From contig KI543231.1 of the NCBI GenBank assembly GCA_000496235.1, positions 39,000 to 95,767 of the forward strand: a DNA stretch of 56,768 nt, written 5' to 3'. Made by a program: the position numbers and the translations under genes. Below are positions 35,160-44,484 of this stretch, in pieces (the first letter of the stretch is position 1; every line of letters begins with the position of its first letter). The notes under the pieces are model-generated. The model saw only the letters and a program-made list of their open reading frames with translations, did not search any database and was not told the origin of the DNA. This stretch comes from an uncultured archaeon A07HR60 (GTDB lineage: Archaea > Halobacteriota > Halobacteria > Halobacteriales > Haloferacaceae).

Positions 35160-35836
35160 TGAACCGTCGTCAATTTCTCTGCGGTCTCACGGGAACCGCA
35201 GGCATGCTTGCTGGATGCACCGGCCGAGATGAGTCACAGGTTAATCTCGGCCCCGATACTAAATTGGCCATCGAGGAAACACAGATCATTGCCGATACTA
35301 AAAAATTCATGTCTACTGTCGATTACCCACAAGAGAGTGGTGACGGGCTCCCACAGGTAGAATTCGATGCCGAGCTCTTCCAACCACCGGATTCGCCTCC
35401 GGAAATCGAATTTCGACTCACCAACACTGGGCCACAGCGACTGTTCTATGTGGGACAATTCTATCCATTTTCCAGACTTGGGTCTCGATCCCATGAATTA
35501 CTCTTACTCCCCGAGCTGAACCCTGATCGACGATATCAGGCATATGGAGCGGTAGACCCAGATGGGCCACAGAGCCGAGACGGATTAATTCCTGATTCGA
35601 ACCCCGAGGACTGCTGGCGGGCCAACGGCGAGCCAATTAAGTTGCTCACTGGTATCGTCCCGCAACTGGACACCGGAGAGACGATTGCGAATCGCTCGGC
35701 GATTCTTGTTGGCCCCAACGCACCGTGTCCACCCGCAGAGACGCAAATCCTGTCGAATATTTTCTCGATCGGCGGCGCTCGTGAGAACGTGACTGAACTC
35801 GTCGTGAAATTACGCGTCACTCAGACTCTCCTCTGA
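35159..35836 (+). CDS. Tat lipoprotein, first copy of a tandem pair
   Basis: 225 residues. MNRRQFLCGLTGTAGMLAGC is a Tat signal with a lipobox ending at Cys20, so it is probably exported and lipid-anchored. The mature part is beta-rich, with PPEIEFRLTNTGPQRLFYVGQFYPF and DGPQSRDGLIPDSNPEDCWRAN, an Ig-like or adhesin-like look. I know no named family. It is coupled to the protease gene before it and to a 678-base paralogue after it. It may hold, inhibit or present the protease, an idea drawn only from position. Confidence 0.75.
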   Translation: MNRRQFLCGLTGTAGMLAGCTGRDESQVNLGPDTKLAIEETQIIADTKKFMSTVDYPQESGDGLPQVEFDAELFQPPDSPPEIEFRLTNTGPQRLFYVGQFYPFSRLGSRSHELLLLPELNPDRRYQAYGAVDPDGPQSRDGLIPDSNPEDCWRANGEPIKLLTGIVPQLDTGETIANRSAILVGPNAPCPPAETQILSNIFSIGGARENVTELVVKLRVTQTLL

Positions 35837-36513
35837 TGAATCGTCGCCAATTCCTCAGCGGTGTTACAGGAGCCGCGGGCTTGCTTGCCGGGTGTATCGG
35901 CCGGGATGAATCAGAGGTGATGCTCGGCACTGACACGAAACTAGCCATTGAGGAGACACGTATCACCAACAATCCGGACAATTTCGTTACTGATGGTGAT
36001 CATCCGGAGCGTGATAATGCCAGCCCACCGGAGATGGAATTTGAAGCAGAACTGTTCCAGCCGCCAGAGGCCCCTCCAGAAATCGAATTTCGACTCACTA
36101 ACACTGGACCAGAGCGACTATTATTCACTGGGCAATTCTACCCGTTTACCAGACTCGCGTCGCAATCACTCGAGTTATGATTGTACCCGGAATTGAACCC
36201 AGACCGAACGTATCAGGGATATGGTGCGACAGATCCAGATGGGCCTCAGAATCGAGACGGATTGATCCCCGATTCGAATGCTGGGGGCTGCTGGCGGGCA
36301 AATCATGAGCCAATAATATTGTCTATAGGTCACGCCCAACGGCTAGATACTGGGGAAACAATATCGAATCGCTCAACGATACTGGTCGGCCCAGACGCCC
36401 CATCTCCACCTGCAAAAACGCAGATTCTACCGAACGTTATCTCGGTTGGCGGTCCTCGTGAAAGCCAGATTGAACTCGTCGTGAAGTTACGGCTTGAACA
36501 GACTTTGCTCTGA
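35836..36513 (+). pseudogene. Tat lipoprotein, second tandem copy with an in-frame stop
   Basis: It is the same length as the first copy, 678 bases, and about two thirds identical at protein level by hand alignment, with no gaps. It has its own Tat/lipobox start MNRRQFLSGVTGAAGLLAGC. Codon 115 is TGA (36178-36180) where the first copy has TTA for Leu; downstream the frame continues intact to LRLEQTLL. A single base change explains this. The rest is well conserved, so the event is recent, or the base is an error. A 114-residue exported fragment could still be made. Confidence 0.85.
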
Positions 36514-36870
36514 ATCCAGTTTTTCACCTCGTTTGGTCTCCACGTGAAGTCGACTAGCTGGCTGCGAAATATACCTGCATCCTCGGTATTGTGAGCTTTT
36601 TGTGAACACTGACGGGCAGTTTCTCTACACTTTGTCCGTTTTCGACTCCCCGCGAGTCCGAGGGGTTCTGATGGGTTTATACCGGAATCAATGACGCGGG
36701 TCGCTAACAGAAGTCTCTCTGTCCGAGTAGCGTCGTTTCCTGGCACCGCCCTCGCAGGTGATATTCCGGGGTACTGAATGGTGAAGACTGCTGGACTGTC
36801 CACGTCGGTCAGAGAGATCATCATCCATCAGAACACCGTGTTTTTCCCACTGCCGTCTGCATTGTTACAC
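36514..36870 (+). other. Intergenic region after the lipoprotein pair
   Basis: 357 bases. GGTTTATACC at 36673-36682 is a TATA-like box, with no gene at the expected distance. A CCCGCGAGTCCGAGGGG imperfect palindrome lies at 36649-36665. The next gene's frame is open back to 36778, but its recognisable start is ATG 36871. No RNA gene could be recognised. Confidence 0.4.
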
Positions 36871-37221
36871 ATGGAAGACGATGCCCAAGCGAACGAGGGC
36901 GATATGATGACCGACGGGTCGGGTGGGTCTGCCGGCAGCGACGACTTCGCTGGCGAACTGGCGTACGCCCGCGAATTGCTTGATGCGGACGACATTCGTG
37001 CCGTTCACGTTGGCGTTGTCCGGGGGGAGGAAGTCGACACGACGTTCGCACAGCGGGGTGAGACGCAACAAGAGCAGGGACTCCAAGCTCTCTCGCTCCT
37101 CGCAGCCCACGTCCGACTGGTCGCCGCGGAAGCCGGAGTTGAGCCGTCGACAGTCGCAGCGGATGCGGCCTCACTCGCCTCCGAAGTCGACGAAATCCCC
37201 GCAGAACTAGACGACTCCTAA
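36871..37221 (+). CDS. Conserved acidic protein of unknown function
   Basis: 116 residues from ATG 36871. The first 25 are a disordered Asp/Gly/Ser-rich leader. Then follows a compact alpha/beta segment ELAYARELLDADDIRAVHVGVVRGEEVDTTFAQRG and helices with LQALSLLAAHVRLVAAEAG. An in-frame ATG at 36778 would add 31 residues that look unlike a haloarchaeal leader. It resembles orphans seen widely in haloarchaea; no function is known. It is monocistronic. Confidence 0.6.
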   Translation: MEDDAQANEGDMMTDGSGGSAGSDDFAGELAYARELLDADDIRAVHVGVVRGEEVDTTFAQRGETQQEQGLQALSLLAAHVRLVAAEAGVEPSTVAADAASLASEVDEIPAELDDS

Positions 37222-37451
37222 TCTGACGTGAAGTGACCCGACTTGCCCTGATTTCACCTAGTCTGACAAGTCTGAGCTGTGCTCTTGTTGCTACCAAAAT
37301 TTGAGGTAGCAAACTGTGAAGACCCGTCTCAGAACCGGCAGCCTCTCAATCAGTTTCGCTACTGATACGTCGTGAGACACGTTTCTGACCTGCGAAGGCT
37401 GGCATACCTGATTCGGGGGCCTGGGTCAACCGGCGAATGGTAAGGCGCGAT

Positions 37452-39365
37452 TCAGGACCGTCGATAGCCCGGCATCTCTTCCAGCAGATCGTCCGCCTCG
37501 GCGATGGCAGCTTCCAGTTCAGCAAGCCCGTGTTTGTCGGTTCGGTCGGGGTTCGCCCTGACCCGGACAGACTGCGTCCCGATCGGAACGAAACCGGTCC
37601 CGAGGTCGGCCGCAGTCGCTCGAAGTCCGAGACCGACATCGGCGTCGCCACTCGCCACCTTCCGCGCCGGACTCTCGTAGGCTCGGACGGCAACCTCGAA
37701 GCCGTCAATTGCCTCGACTAATTCGCGTCGGTCACCGTCCCGCTCGTCGGCCACTGCCGCGATTGCGTTGCCCAGGCTGGTTCGAAGTCCGGAGTCAGAC
37801 GTCCGATTGACAAACCGGAGGTCACGGTCGATGAGATCGGCGAGGCCACCGACAGAGTCGGGGTTGCCGTCCGGGACGATCAGTCCCCACTCCCGCTCCC
37901 ACCCGCCGAGCACGGTCACCTCGACATCTCGTGTGACCGGGCCTGCTGTCACTGCCACGTCTGGCAGACCGTTCCGGAGCCGTCGGAGCCCCTCGCGTGA
38001 GCCGACGGGAAGATACCGCGGCCGACCGACGTGATCGAGTAGCCGGTTCAGCGCGGGGTCGTCTTCGCCGACTCCGAGCAGCGTGGGAGGGCGGACGGCT
38101 GGCGAAAACAGCGTCACGGTGACGTCCTCGCCGGCCGCAAGATACGACGTATCGGCGCCCATCGTCACTACCCCGTCAGCGTCGACGAGACTCGTCGTGG
38201 CACCCGAGCCTTTGTCGACGGGGTACACCAGTGTCTCGCCGTCGACACCTTCGAGGAGGCCAACGGGCATCAATCGCATTCGCCCTTGGTCGTAGCGTTC
38301 TTGTACTGCCATCTGGCCGGCTATCTCTGCCGTCCGGGGCTCCGGACGACCCGCCGCCTCCCGGATCGCCGGCGCCACGAACGTGCGGAAGATGGTGAGT
38401 GCCGAGACGGGATAGCCCGGGAGTCCGATGTAAGCCGACTCTCCCGGCCGGTCTGCGCTCTCACTCCGTTCGAGGCGACCGATTAGCATTGGCTTCCCGG
38501 GCTTGACGGCCACGCCGTGAGTCAGCAGGTCCCCCCGCTGCTCGATCACCCGGTAGATGACGTCCACTGCGCTGGCGGACGTGGATCCCGACGAGAGCAC
38601 GAGATCACACTCGTCGGCTGCCTGGACGAGGAGCCGCTCCATCTCCTCGTAATCGTCACCAGCGTGGGGGTACAGGATTGCCTCGCCACCGGCCTCTTCG
38701 ACCCCAGCCGCGATCGTTCCGGAATTGACGTCATATATCTCACCGCGGCCGTGCGCGAGCGCGTTTCCCGGCCGGACTAATTCGTCACCCGTCGAGACGA
38801 TTCCTACTCGCGGACGCTTCCTGACGGTGACCGCTTCACGTCCCAGCGCCGACAGTAATCCGATATCTCGGGCCGTCACTTCTGTCCCCGGGCCCAGCGC
38901 TCGCGCCCCGGCGGCGATGTCGGCGCCCGCAAACATTACGTTATCACCAGGCGCGACAGATGTCCGGACTGCGAGTCCAGACTCGAGTTCGTCTGTCTCC
39001 TCAACGACCACCACCGCATCAGCCCCGTCGGGCATGACCGCGCCCGTGGAGATCTCCGCGCAGGTGCCCGGGTCAACCGTCACTGTGGGCTCGGCTCCGG
39101 CGTGGACAGCTCCTGTCACGGTCACCGTATTAGGATCTGATTCGTCGGCTCCGAATGTGTCCCGTGCCTGCACCGCGTACCCATCCATCGACGCCCGGTC
39201 GAAGCCTGGCACATCCAGTCGGGCGTCCACCCGCTCTGCAAGAACCCGCTCGCGCGCCTCATCGAGGGGGACAGACTCCGTTTCTGGTGCAATATTCAGC
39301 GAGCTAATCGCTTCACGCGCACGCTCTGGCTCGGCGAGATCGCGGAACTCACGCCGTTCACTCAT
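37452..39365 (-). CDS. moeA: MoeA-type molybdopterin molybdenumtransferase fused to a PBP-like domain
   Basis: 637 residues. The MoeA part (1-400) has FDRASMDGYAVQA, the GVIS-type SGG(S)TSAS loop in LVLSSGSTSASAVD, KPGKPMLIG and GLPGYPVSAL. It inserts molybdenum or tungsten into molybdopterin. The C-terminal 220 residues form a periplasmic-binding-protein-like domain (LRRLRNGLPDVAVTAGP, GLIVPDGNPDSVGGLADL), seen in archaeal MoeA proteins and thought to sense or hold oxyanion. It is coupled to the upstream moeA by an overlap of four bases. Confidence 0.92.
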   Translation of the reverse strand: MSERREFRDLAEPERAREAISSLNIAPETESVPLDEARERVLAERVDARLDVPGFDRASMDGYAVQARDTFGADESDPNTVTVTGAVHAGAEPTVTVDPGTCAEISTGAVMPDGADAVVVVEETDELESGLAVRTSVAPGDNVMFAGADIAAGARALGPGTEVTARDIGLLSALGREAVTVRKRPRVGIVSTGDELVRPGNALAHGRGEIYDVNSGTIAAGVEEAGGEAILYPHAGDDYEEMERLLVQAADECDLVLSSGSTSASAVDVIYRVIEQRGDLLTHGVAVKPGKPMLIGRLERSESADRPGESAYIGLPGYPVSALTIFRTFVAPAIREAAGRPEPRTAEIAGQMAVQERYDQGRMRLMPVGLLEGVDGETLVYPVDKGSGATTSLVDADGVVTMGADTSYLAAGEDVTVTLFSPAVRPPTLLGVGEDDPALNRLLDHVGRPRYLPVGSREGLRRLRNGLPDVAVTAGPVTRDVEVTVLGGWEREWGLIVPDGNPDSVGGLADLIDRDLRFVNRTSDSGLRTSLGNAIAAVADERDGDRRELVEAIDGFEVAVRAYESPARKVASGDADVGLGLRATAADLGTGFVPIGTQSVRVRANPDRTDKHGLAELEAAIAEADDLLEEMPGYRRS

Positions 39366-40597
39366 TGGCCTGGCTCCCAGATCTCGACTGTCACCGTCTC
39401 GTCAGTGCCGAATCCCTCCCGTGACTCGGGCACCACAACCCAGCCGTCCGCCAGTGCCACACTCGAGAGCACTCCAGAGCCGCTCGCGCGGGTCGGGGTG
39501 GCCCGGAGACCGTCGTCTGTTTCCGTCAGTCCGACTCGGACAAAGGTCCGCTCACCGGGGTCACTCGAGATCTTCCGTTCGAGCGTCGCTTCGTGAGTGG
39601 GGTGCGGCTCGACGGGCATCCCGCCGGCGCGTTTCAGCGCCGGCCGAAGGAACTGAAAGGCGTTGACGATACACGCCACTGGATACCCGGGCAGGCTGAG
39701 CACCGGTGTATCGCCGACCCGGCCCAGACAGACCGGGTGGCCCGGTTTCAACGCGACGTTGTGTACGAGCACTTCACCAAGGTCCGACACGACCTCTGGA
39801 AGGAGGTCGCGCTCGCCGACGGACGAACCGCCTGTCGTGACGATGAGGTCTTTGGTGCGGTCACGCTCGATCGCTGCTCGTAATGCGGCCTTGTTGTCGG
39901 TTACGACGTTCCGATACGTCGCCGAGCCACCCCAGCGTTTGACCAACTGAGAGACTGTCAGACCGTTGGTTTCGATGATCTCTCCTGGCGCGGGCTCGGC
40001 CTGCACCAGCTCTTCTCCGGTAGGGATCACGCCGACAGTGGGCTGCTCGAAGACAGGCACCGACCTGATGCCGGTGGACTTCAACAGTCCCAGATCTGAG
40101 GGGCGCAATCGATGGCCCTGCTCGTACAGGGTTTGCCCGGCTGTCACGTCTTCGCCGGCATCACCGACGTTTTCCCCCTCGGCGACGGCATCGAATACCT
40201 CCACCTCCGAGCCGATTGTCTCCACTTGCTCGATCATCACGACTGCGTCTGCTCCTTCCGGCATGTCACTGCCTGTGTGGACGCGAGCAGCTCCACCGGG
40301 AGTGAGTTGATCCGGCGTGTCATCACCCCGTGGTTCCTGATCGAGGATCGCCGGTGACCGGTCGGACGCCCCGAACGAATCCGCTGCCCGGACGGCGAAC
40401 CCATCGACGGCCGCGCGGTCGTATCCTGGGACTGGATTCGGTGCCGTAATATTCTCCGCGACTGCCCGCCCGTCGGCGTCGGGAACGGCGATATTCGACT
40501 TTCGCCCGTGGACCTCAACCGCGGCGAGTAACTCCTCTCGAGCCGCGGTTACCCGGGTCCGATCTTTGAACCCGGCCTCGTGTCTGTGTTCGGTCAT
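39362..40597 (-). CDS. moeA: Molybdopterin molybdenumtransferase
   Basis: 411 residues, standard MoeA length. Motifs are PVPGYDRAAVDGFAVRA, GADAVVMIEQVE, GVIPTGEELVQ, DLIVTTGGSSVGERDLLPEV, LKPGHPVCLGRV and SLPGYPVACIVNAFQF. It is the upstream gene of the moeA pair, its stop overlapping the start of the PBP-fused copy (ATGA), so both are made together and may form a hetero-oligomer. Two MoeA paralogues may separate molybdenum from tungsten use, which is inference. Confidence 0.92.
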   Translation of the reverse strand: MTEHRHEAGFKDRTRVTAAREELLAAVEVHGRKSNIAVPDADGRAVAENITAPNPVPGYDRAAVDGFAVRAADSFGASDRSPAILDQEPRGDDTPDQLTPGGAARVHTGSDMPEGADAVVMIEQVETIGSEVEVFDAVAEGENVGDAGEDVTAGQTLYEQGHRLRPSDLGLLKSTGIRSVPVFEQPTVGVIPTGEELVQAEPAPGEIIETNGLTVSQLVKRWGGSATYRNVVTDNKAALRAAIERDRTKDLIVTTGGSSVGERDLLPEVVSDLGEVLVHNVALKPGHPVCLGRVGDTPVLSLPGYPVACIVNAFQFLRPALKRAGGMPVEPHPTHEATLERKISSDPGERTFVRVGLTETDDGLRATPTRASGSGVLSSVALADGWVVVPESREGFGTDETVTVEIWEPGQ

Positions 40598-40836
40598 ACT
40601 CTATTTTACCCAATCCGCGAATAAAAACCCGACCCCGTCGCCGCAGTCACTGGCCCAGCCACTGCTCGAGCGCGCCGCGGGGTGCTGGTGATCCCGCGCA
40701 AATGGAATTACCCTGCCCGCTGCGGTGAGTGGTTTGCTCCGGGTTTCCTAGCACGTCTGACGGTACGACAACCCCTCCGCATCACTGCTGATGGTGCCGT
40801 GACGCACAGCCAGCCGCCGAACCGTATCCCAACCCC

Positions 40837-40845
40837 TTTTTAATT
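40837..40845 (+). promoter_or_regulatory. Promoter of the hsp20-ubiB pair
   Basis: TTTTTAATT lies about 24 bases before the ATG at 40865. This is a leaderless-type haloarchaeal promoter and fixes that ATG as the start. Confidence 0.5.
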
Positions 40846-40864
40846 GCCGGCTGTACGAGAATCT

Positions 40865-41221
40865 ATGTCAGCGCTGCGCGACGCGCTCCGGGAACTGCCC
40901 GAGGCCGTCTTTGCCGATCTTCTGGAGTCAGACGACGCGTACGTGCTCGTAATCGACCTTCCGGGTGCGACTGCTGAGACCACGGATGTCGTGGCAGAAG
41001 ACCGCGGGATCGAGATCGAGGCCCGCCGAGAGAAAGCCGCGCCGAAGGGCTTCCAGTACGTGCGCGAGGACCGGCCGCTATTTTTGGACGCGGATCTCCC
41101 CTTGCCCGGAGACGCGGCCGGCTCCGAGTCAACCGCGGAGATGGAACGGGGGGTACTGGAGCTGACCGTCCCGAAGCAAGGCAACGACGGGACCCACGAG
41201 ATCCCGATCGACGACACGTAG
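40865..41221 (+). CDS. Hsp20/alpha-crystallin-like small heat-shock protein
   Basis: 118 residues, a lone alpha-crystallin beta sandwich: DDAYVLVIDLPGATAETTDVVAEDRGIEIEARRE, then the ending MERGVLELTVPKQ, with the G-x-L pattern that marks the last strands. It should bind unfolded proteins as oligomers. The N-terminal arm is short. It is followed three bases later by the UbiB-like gene, so the two form a coupled pair that may share stress control. Confidence 0.8.
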   Translation: MSALRDALRELPEAVFADLLESDDAYVLVIDLPGATAETTDVVAEDRGIEIEARREKAAPKGFQYVREDRPLFLDADLPLPGDAAGSESTAEMERGVLELTVPKQGNDGTHEIPIDDT

Positions 41222-41224
41222 TGG

Positions 41225-42898
41225 GTGGTGACGCTGGTTAACTTTCGTGCTTACAGGCGGTTTTTCACTGTCTTCCGTCAGTTCTCACCATTGATATTCG
41301 CGTGGTGGCGGGACCGCCGCCGGTTCTTCGTGTTCGGCGGGACTCGCAGTGTGAGTGAGGCGATCAGCCGGGGCCGGGCGGAGATTCTGTTGAACACGCT
41401 ATTGACACTGGGTCCGACGTTCATCAAGTTGGGACAGCTGTTGTCGACACGACCAGATATTCTTCCGCCGGTGTACGTGGAAGTGTTCTCGAAGCTGCAA
41501 GACGACGTTCCTCCGGCCCCGTGGGATGAATCCCAGGCCGTCCTTGAGTCGGATCTTGGAGACGTTGACGAGGTGTTCGATAACTTTGACCGAGAGCCGA
41601 TTAGCGGTGCCAGCCTGGGCCAAGTGTACACTGCCGAACACGAAGGCCAGCAGGTGGCCGTCAAAGTGCGCCGCCCCGATATCCGGCAACTCGTCGAGGC
41701 AGACCTTCGAGTCGTACGGTGGTCGCTCCCGCTCGTCAGGCGGTTCATCGGCGGAGGCCGGGCGTTCTCGCTGGATAATCTTGCTGACGAGTTCGACAAG
41801 ACGATTCACGAGGAGATGGATTACAACCGCGAGCGGGAGATGCTCGGCAAAATCGGGAATAACTTCGCAGACAACGACAAAATGGTGATTCCAGACGCTG
41901 TCCCCGAACTGAGTAGCCAGCGCGTCCTCACGATGGAGTTCATCTCAGGCACTAAAATCGACAACACAGAGCAGCTCGACGCAAACGGGCTGGACCGGAC
42001 GGATATCGCACAGACCCTCCAGCGGGTGTATCTTCAGATGATCGTGGTTGACGGCACCTTCCACGCCGACCCTCATCCCGGAAACCTCGCCATCGACGAC
42101 CAGGGCCGGATCATCTTTTACGACTTTGGCATGTCCAGCAGAGTGGACCCATTCATCCAAGACAGAATCGTCGACTTCTACATTGCCGTGGCCAGCCAGA
42201 ATATCGACGCGATCCTGGATACCCTCATCGAGATGGGGACCTTATCGCCTGAGGCGGACCGGGACGTGATGGGTCAGGTACTCGAACTGGCGATTGCAGA
42301 CGCTCGCGGTCAGGATATCGAGCAGTACCGGGTCGAGCAGATCCTCGGGCAGGTGGAATCGAGTATCTACGAGTTTCCGCTCCGACTCCCGCGCAATCTC
42401 GCACTCGTGTTGCGGGTGGCCGGCGTTGTGGAGGGTGTCTGCGTCACACTGGACCCCGAGTTCGACTTCGTCGACACCGCGACCGACTACCTCGGCGAAC
42501 AGGGGTACGGCGAGGAGACCGCCAGGGAGGTAGTGTCTGCGAGTGGCGACCAACTCCAGCGGGCCGCCAGTTCACTGTTCAAACTCCCCCCCAAACTGGA
42601 AACAGTCCTCAACAGAGCCGACCGTGGCGACCTCGAGGTTCAAGTCGTCCTCGACGACGATCAAGACGTAATCGACAGACTAGGCAAACGCATCGCGTAC
42701 TCACTGTTGGTGGCCGTCGGGATCCTGTCGTCATCGATTCTGTTTGCGTTCGCCGACGCGGTCAATCTCGCGATTGCGGCGCTGGTGGTGACTGCGCCAC
42801 TCGTGATTGCACTGTACCGCTCGTTCCGCAAGAAACGGGGGATCCGCGCGAAACCGCAGTTTACCCGCCAGAATCTCGACGACCGCCGCCGAGACTGA
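41225..42898 (+). CDS. ABC1/UbiB-family atypical kinase
   Basis: 557 residues from a GTG. The N-terminal KxGQ motif is FIKLGQLLSTRPDILPP. The kinase core carries ISGASLGQVYTA (Ala/Gly-rich loop), VAVKVRRPDI (Lys), DYNREREML, FHADPHPGNLAI and FYDFGM (metal Asp). Two transmembrane helices (YSLLVAVGILSSSILFAF, AALVVTAPLVIALY) anchor the C-terminus. UbiB proteins support prenyl-quinone synthesis, here probably menaquinone. An alternative GTG lies one codon downstream. Confidence 0.9.
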   Translation: MVTLVNFRAYRRFFTVFRQFSPLIFAWWRDRRRFFVFGGTRSVSEAISRGRAEILLNTLLTLGPTFIKLGQLLSTRPDILPPVYVEVFSKLQDDVPPAPWDESQAVLESDLGDVDEVFDNFDREPISGASLGQVYTAEHEGQQVAVKVRRPDIRQLVEADLRVVRWSLPLVRRFIGGGRAFSLDNLADEFDKTIHEEMDYNREREMLGKIGNNFADNDKMVIPDAVPELSSQRVLTMEFISGTKIDNTEQLDANGLDRTDIAQTLQRVYLQMIVVDGTFHADPHPGNLAIDDQGRIIFYDFGMSSRVDPFIQDRIVDFYIAVASQNIDAILDTLIEMGTLSPEADRDVMGQVLELAIADARGQDIEQYRVEQILGQVESSIYEFPLRLPRNLALVLRVAGVVEGVCVTLDPEFDFVDTATDYLGEQGYGEETAREVVSASGDQLQRAASSLFKLPPKLETVLNRADRGDLEVQVVLDDDQDVIDRLGKRIAYSLLVAVGILSSSILFAFADAVNLAIAALVVTAPLVIALYRSFRKKRGIRAKPQFTRQNLDDRRRD

Positions 42899-43041
42899 CC
42901 ACTTGCCTGTCTTCGTCATCCTAACGAGAGGTTGACGGGTATCGATTCGAGTGCGTCATCAGTTGACAATCACGTGATTATCTAACACGGGAGTTGAACA
43001 TCGGAACCGTTATGCACAGATGCAGTGTTTGTTCAATCGCA

Positions 43042-43236
43042 ATGGCAAACGGTAAGGTTGATTTCTTCAACGACACGGGCGGTTACGGTTTCATTTCGAC
43101 TGAGGACGCGGACGATGACGTGTTCTTCCATATGGAAGACGTCGGCGGTCCAGACCTCGAGGAAGGCCAAGAAGTGGAATTCGAAATTGAACAGGCCGAT
43201 AAGGGCCCGCGCGCGACGAATCTCACACGTAACTAA
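43042..43236 (+). CDS. cspA: Cold shock protein
   Basis: 64 residues, the CSD OB fold: MANGKVDFFNDTGGYGFISTEDADDDVFFHMEDVGGPDLEEGQEVEFEIEQADKGPRATNLTRN. Both RNA-binding motifs, GYGFIS and VFFHM, are present. It acts as a single-stranded RNA/DNA chaperone. The true start is ATG 43042; upstream in-frame codons to 42994 are unlikely because CGTTATGCAC at 43008-43017 looks like the TATA box, 27 bases before the ATG. Confidence 0.93.
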   Translation: MANGKVDFFNDTGGYGFISTEDADDDVFFHMEDVGGPDLEEGQEVEFEIEQADKGPRATNLTRN

Positions 43237-43381
43237 TTCCGATCACCGCGTCGTATGATGCGACTTACGTGATCTGTTTTCACATATTCTTCACTCCTAG
43301 TGATACGTCTGCGAGTGACGGATTGCCAACGGACGCCTCACACAGTTCAGGACGGGGCAGATGTCGAGACTACACTTGATT

Positions 43382-44032
43382 TCAGTCGCTCGCAGTTGTT
43401 TCGTCTACGAGAAGCCTATCGAGCCGGTCGACACGATGGTCGCCGCGGACGCAGCGCCCGCGCAACTCGGTTCCGAGTCGCTCAATATGAATCGCGTCCA
43501 ACCCGGCGTTCCAGGCAGCGCCGATATCACCGGGACTATCGCCAACAAGTACCCCGCTCCCGGACACATTCATCTGTTCGATCGCGTGTGCCACCGGCGT
43601 CGGGTCTGGCTTCCACCCTAACTCGTCCGTACAGCAAACAACCGTGGAAAACCGGTCTTGTAGGTCCAATTGCTCTAATACCGGATCACACAGAAACTGC
43701 TGACAGTGAGTGACGATCCCGCACGGTGCGGTGACCGCCCGGAGTAGTCGCCGGGCATCCTCGTGGAGAACGCTTGCTTCTGCCCGGACCTGTGGGTCTT
43801 CGATATCGTGGAACTCTTTCCAGAATCGCGTTGGATCGATTCCCCACGAACGCAAGGTGTCATTGCGTTGTCCTCCTAGCCCGTACCAGAGGGTACGCGC
43901 TTCTCGATCGGTGAAAGACCGCCCGAGTCGCGAACCCATCTCGTCAAAGACTGTGCGGGTGTACTCCCACTCTGCGTCTACGAGCGTGCCGTCGAGATCG
44001 AACACCCAAAAGTCGTACTCGCCTACTACCAT
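43382..44032 (-). CDS. HAD-superfamily phosphatase (phosphoglycolate phosphatase-like)
   Basis: 216 residues. Motif I DFWVFDLDGTLVDAE holds the nucleophile Asp, motif II the Thr in IVTHCQQF, motif III the Lys in GWKPDPTPV, and motif IV VLVGDSPGDIGAAWNAG. The helical cap at about 20-95 classes it as a subfamily I HAD. The substrate is not known; a small phosphate ester is likely. Reads opposite to cspA and is alone. Confidence 0.88.
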   Translation of the reverse strand: MVVGEYDFWVFDLDGTLVDAEWEYTRTVFDEMGSRLGRSFTDREARTLWYGLGGQRNDTLRSWGIDPTRFWKEFHDIEDPQVRAEASVLHEDARRLLRAVTAPCGIVTHCQQFLCDPVLEQLDLQDRFSTVVCCTDELGWKPDPTPVAHAIEQMNVSGSGVLVGDSPGDIGAAWNAGLDAIHIERLGTELRGRCVRGDHRVDRLDRLLVDETTASD

Positions 44033-44196
44033 CTCTTGGGGAACCTATTGTGGCGGACCCAACGGTATCCGCCTTGCGGGTTTAGCCGACCTGTGGAGCG
44101 TTGCTGATCGTGAGTTCTCATTGGGTCAGGATGGCTCTGCATGCCCAGAACTCGCCTGATCTGTCGTGACTCGGTTACACCTGGCCACCACCCGAG

Positions 44197-44484
44197 TCAC
44201 TGCGGGCTCGCAAAAGCATCGTTGAACAGTCGGGCGAGGTCTAGATCCTGTGTAGTGATGCCGTCTGCTTCATGCGTCGTGAGCCGCACTTCGACTTCCT
44301 TGTATCGGATCTCGATCGACGGATGGTGGAACTCCTCCTGTGCCACTTCACCGACATCCGCCGCGAAGGAAACGCCATCGAGATACTCGTCGAACTCGTA
44401 GGTCCGAACAATCTCACCGCCGTCCTGATCCCACCCATCAGGGAGACTATCCGCGACTTCCTCGGCAGAGAGTGTGTCTGTCAT
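44197..44484 (-). CDS. phhB: Pterin-4a-carbinolamine dehydratase
   Basis: 95 residues, a complete PCD/DCoH domain. Active-site motif EEFHHPSIEIRYKEVEVRLTTHEADGITTQDLDLA carries the His-His-Pro pair and the C-terminal His. It dehydrates 4a-hydroxytetrahydropterin and may be linked to pterin recycling. Haloarchaea often lack an obvious aromatic hydroxylase, so the physiological role is uncertain here. It is monocistronic. Confidence 0.92.
   Translation of the reverse strand: MTDTLSAEEVADSLPDGWDQDGGEIVRTYEFDEYLDGVSFAADVGEVAQEEFHHPSIEIRYKEVEVRLTTHEADGITTQDLDLARLFNDAFASPQ

Noticed and set aside
36178-36180. TGA as selenocysteine, given an AIR-synthase/SelD-like gene in the window
   Set aside because: The tandem copy has Leu at this position, no SECIS-like stem follows, and haloarchaea are not known to use selenocysteine.
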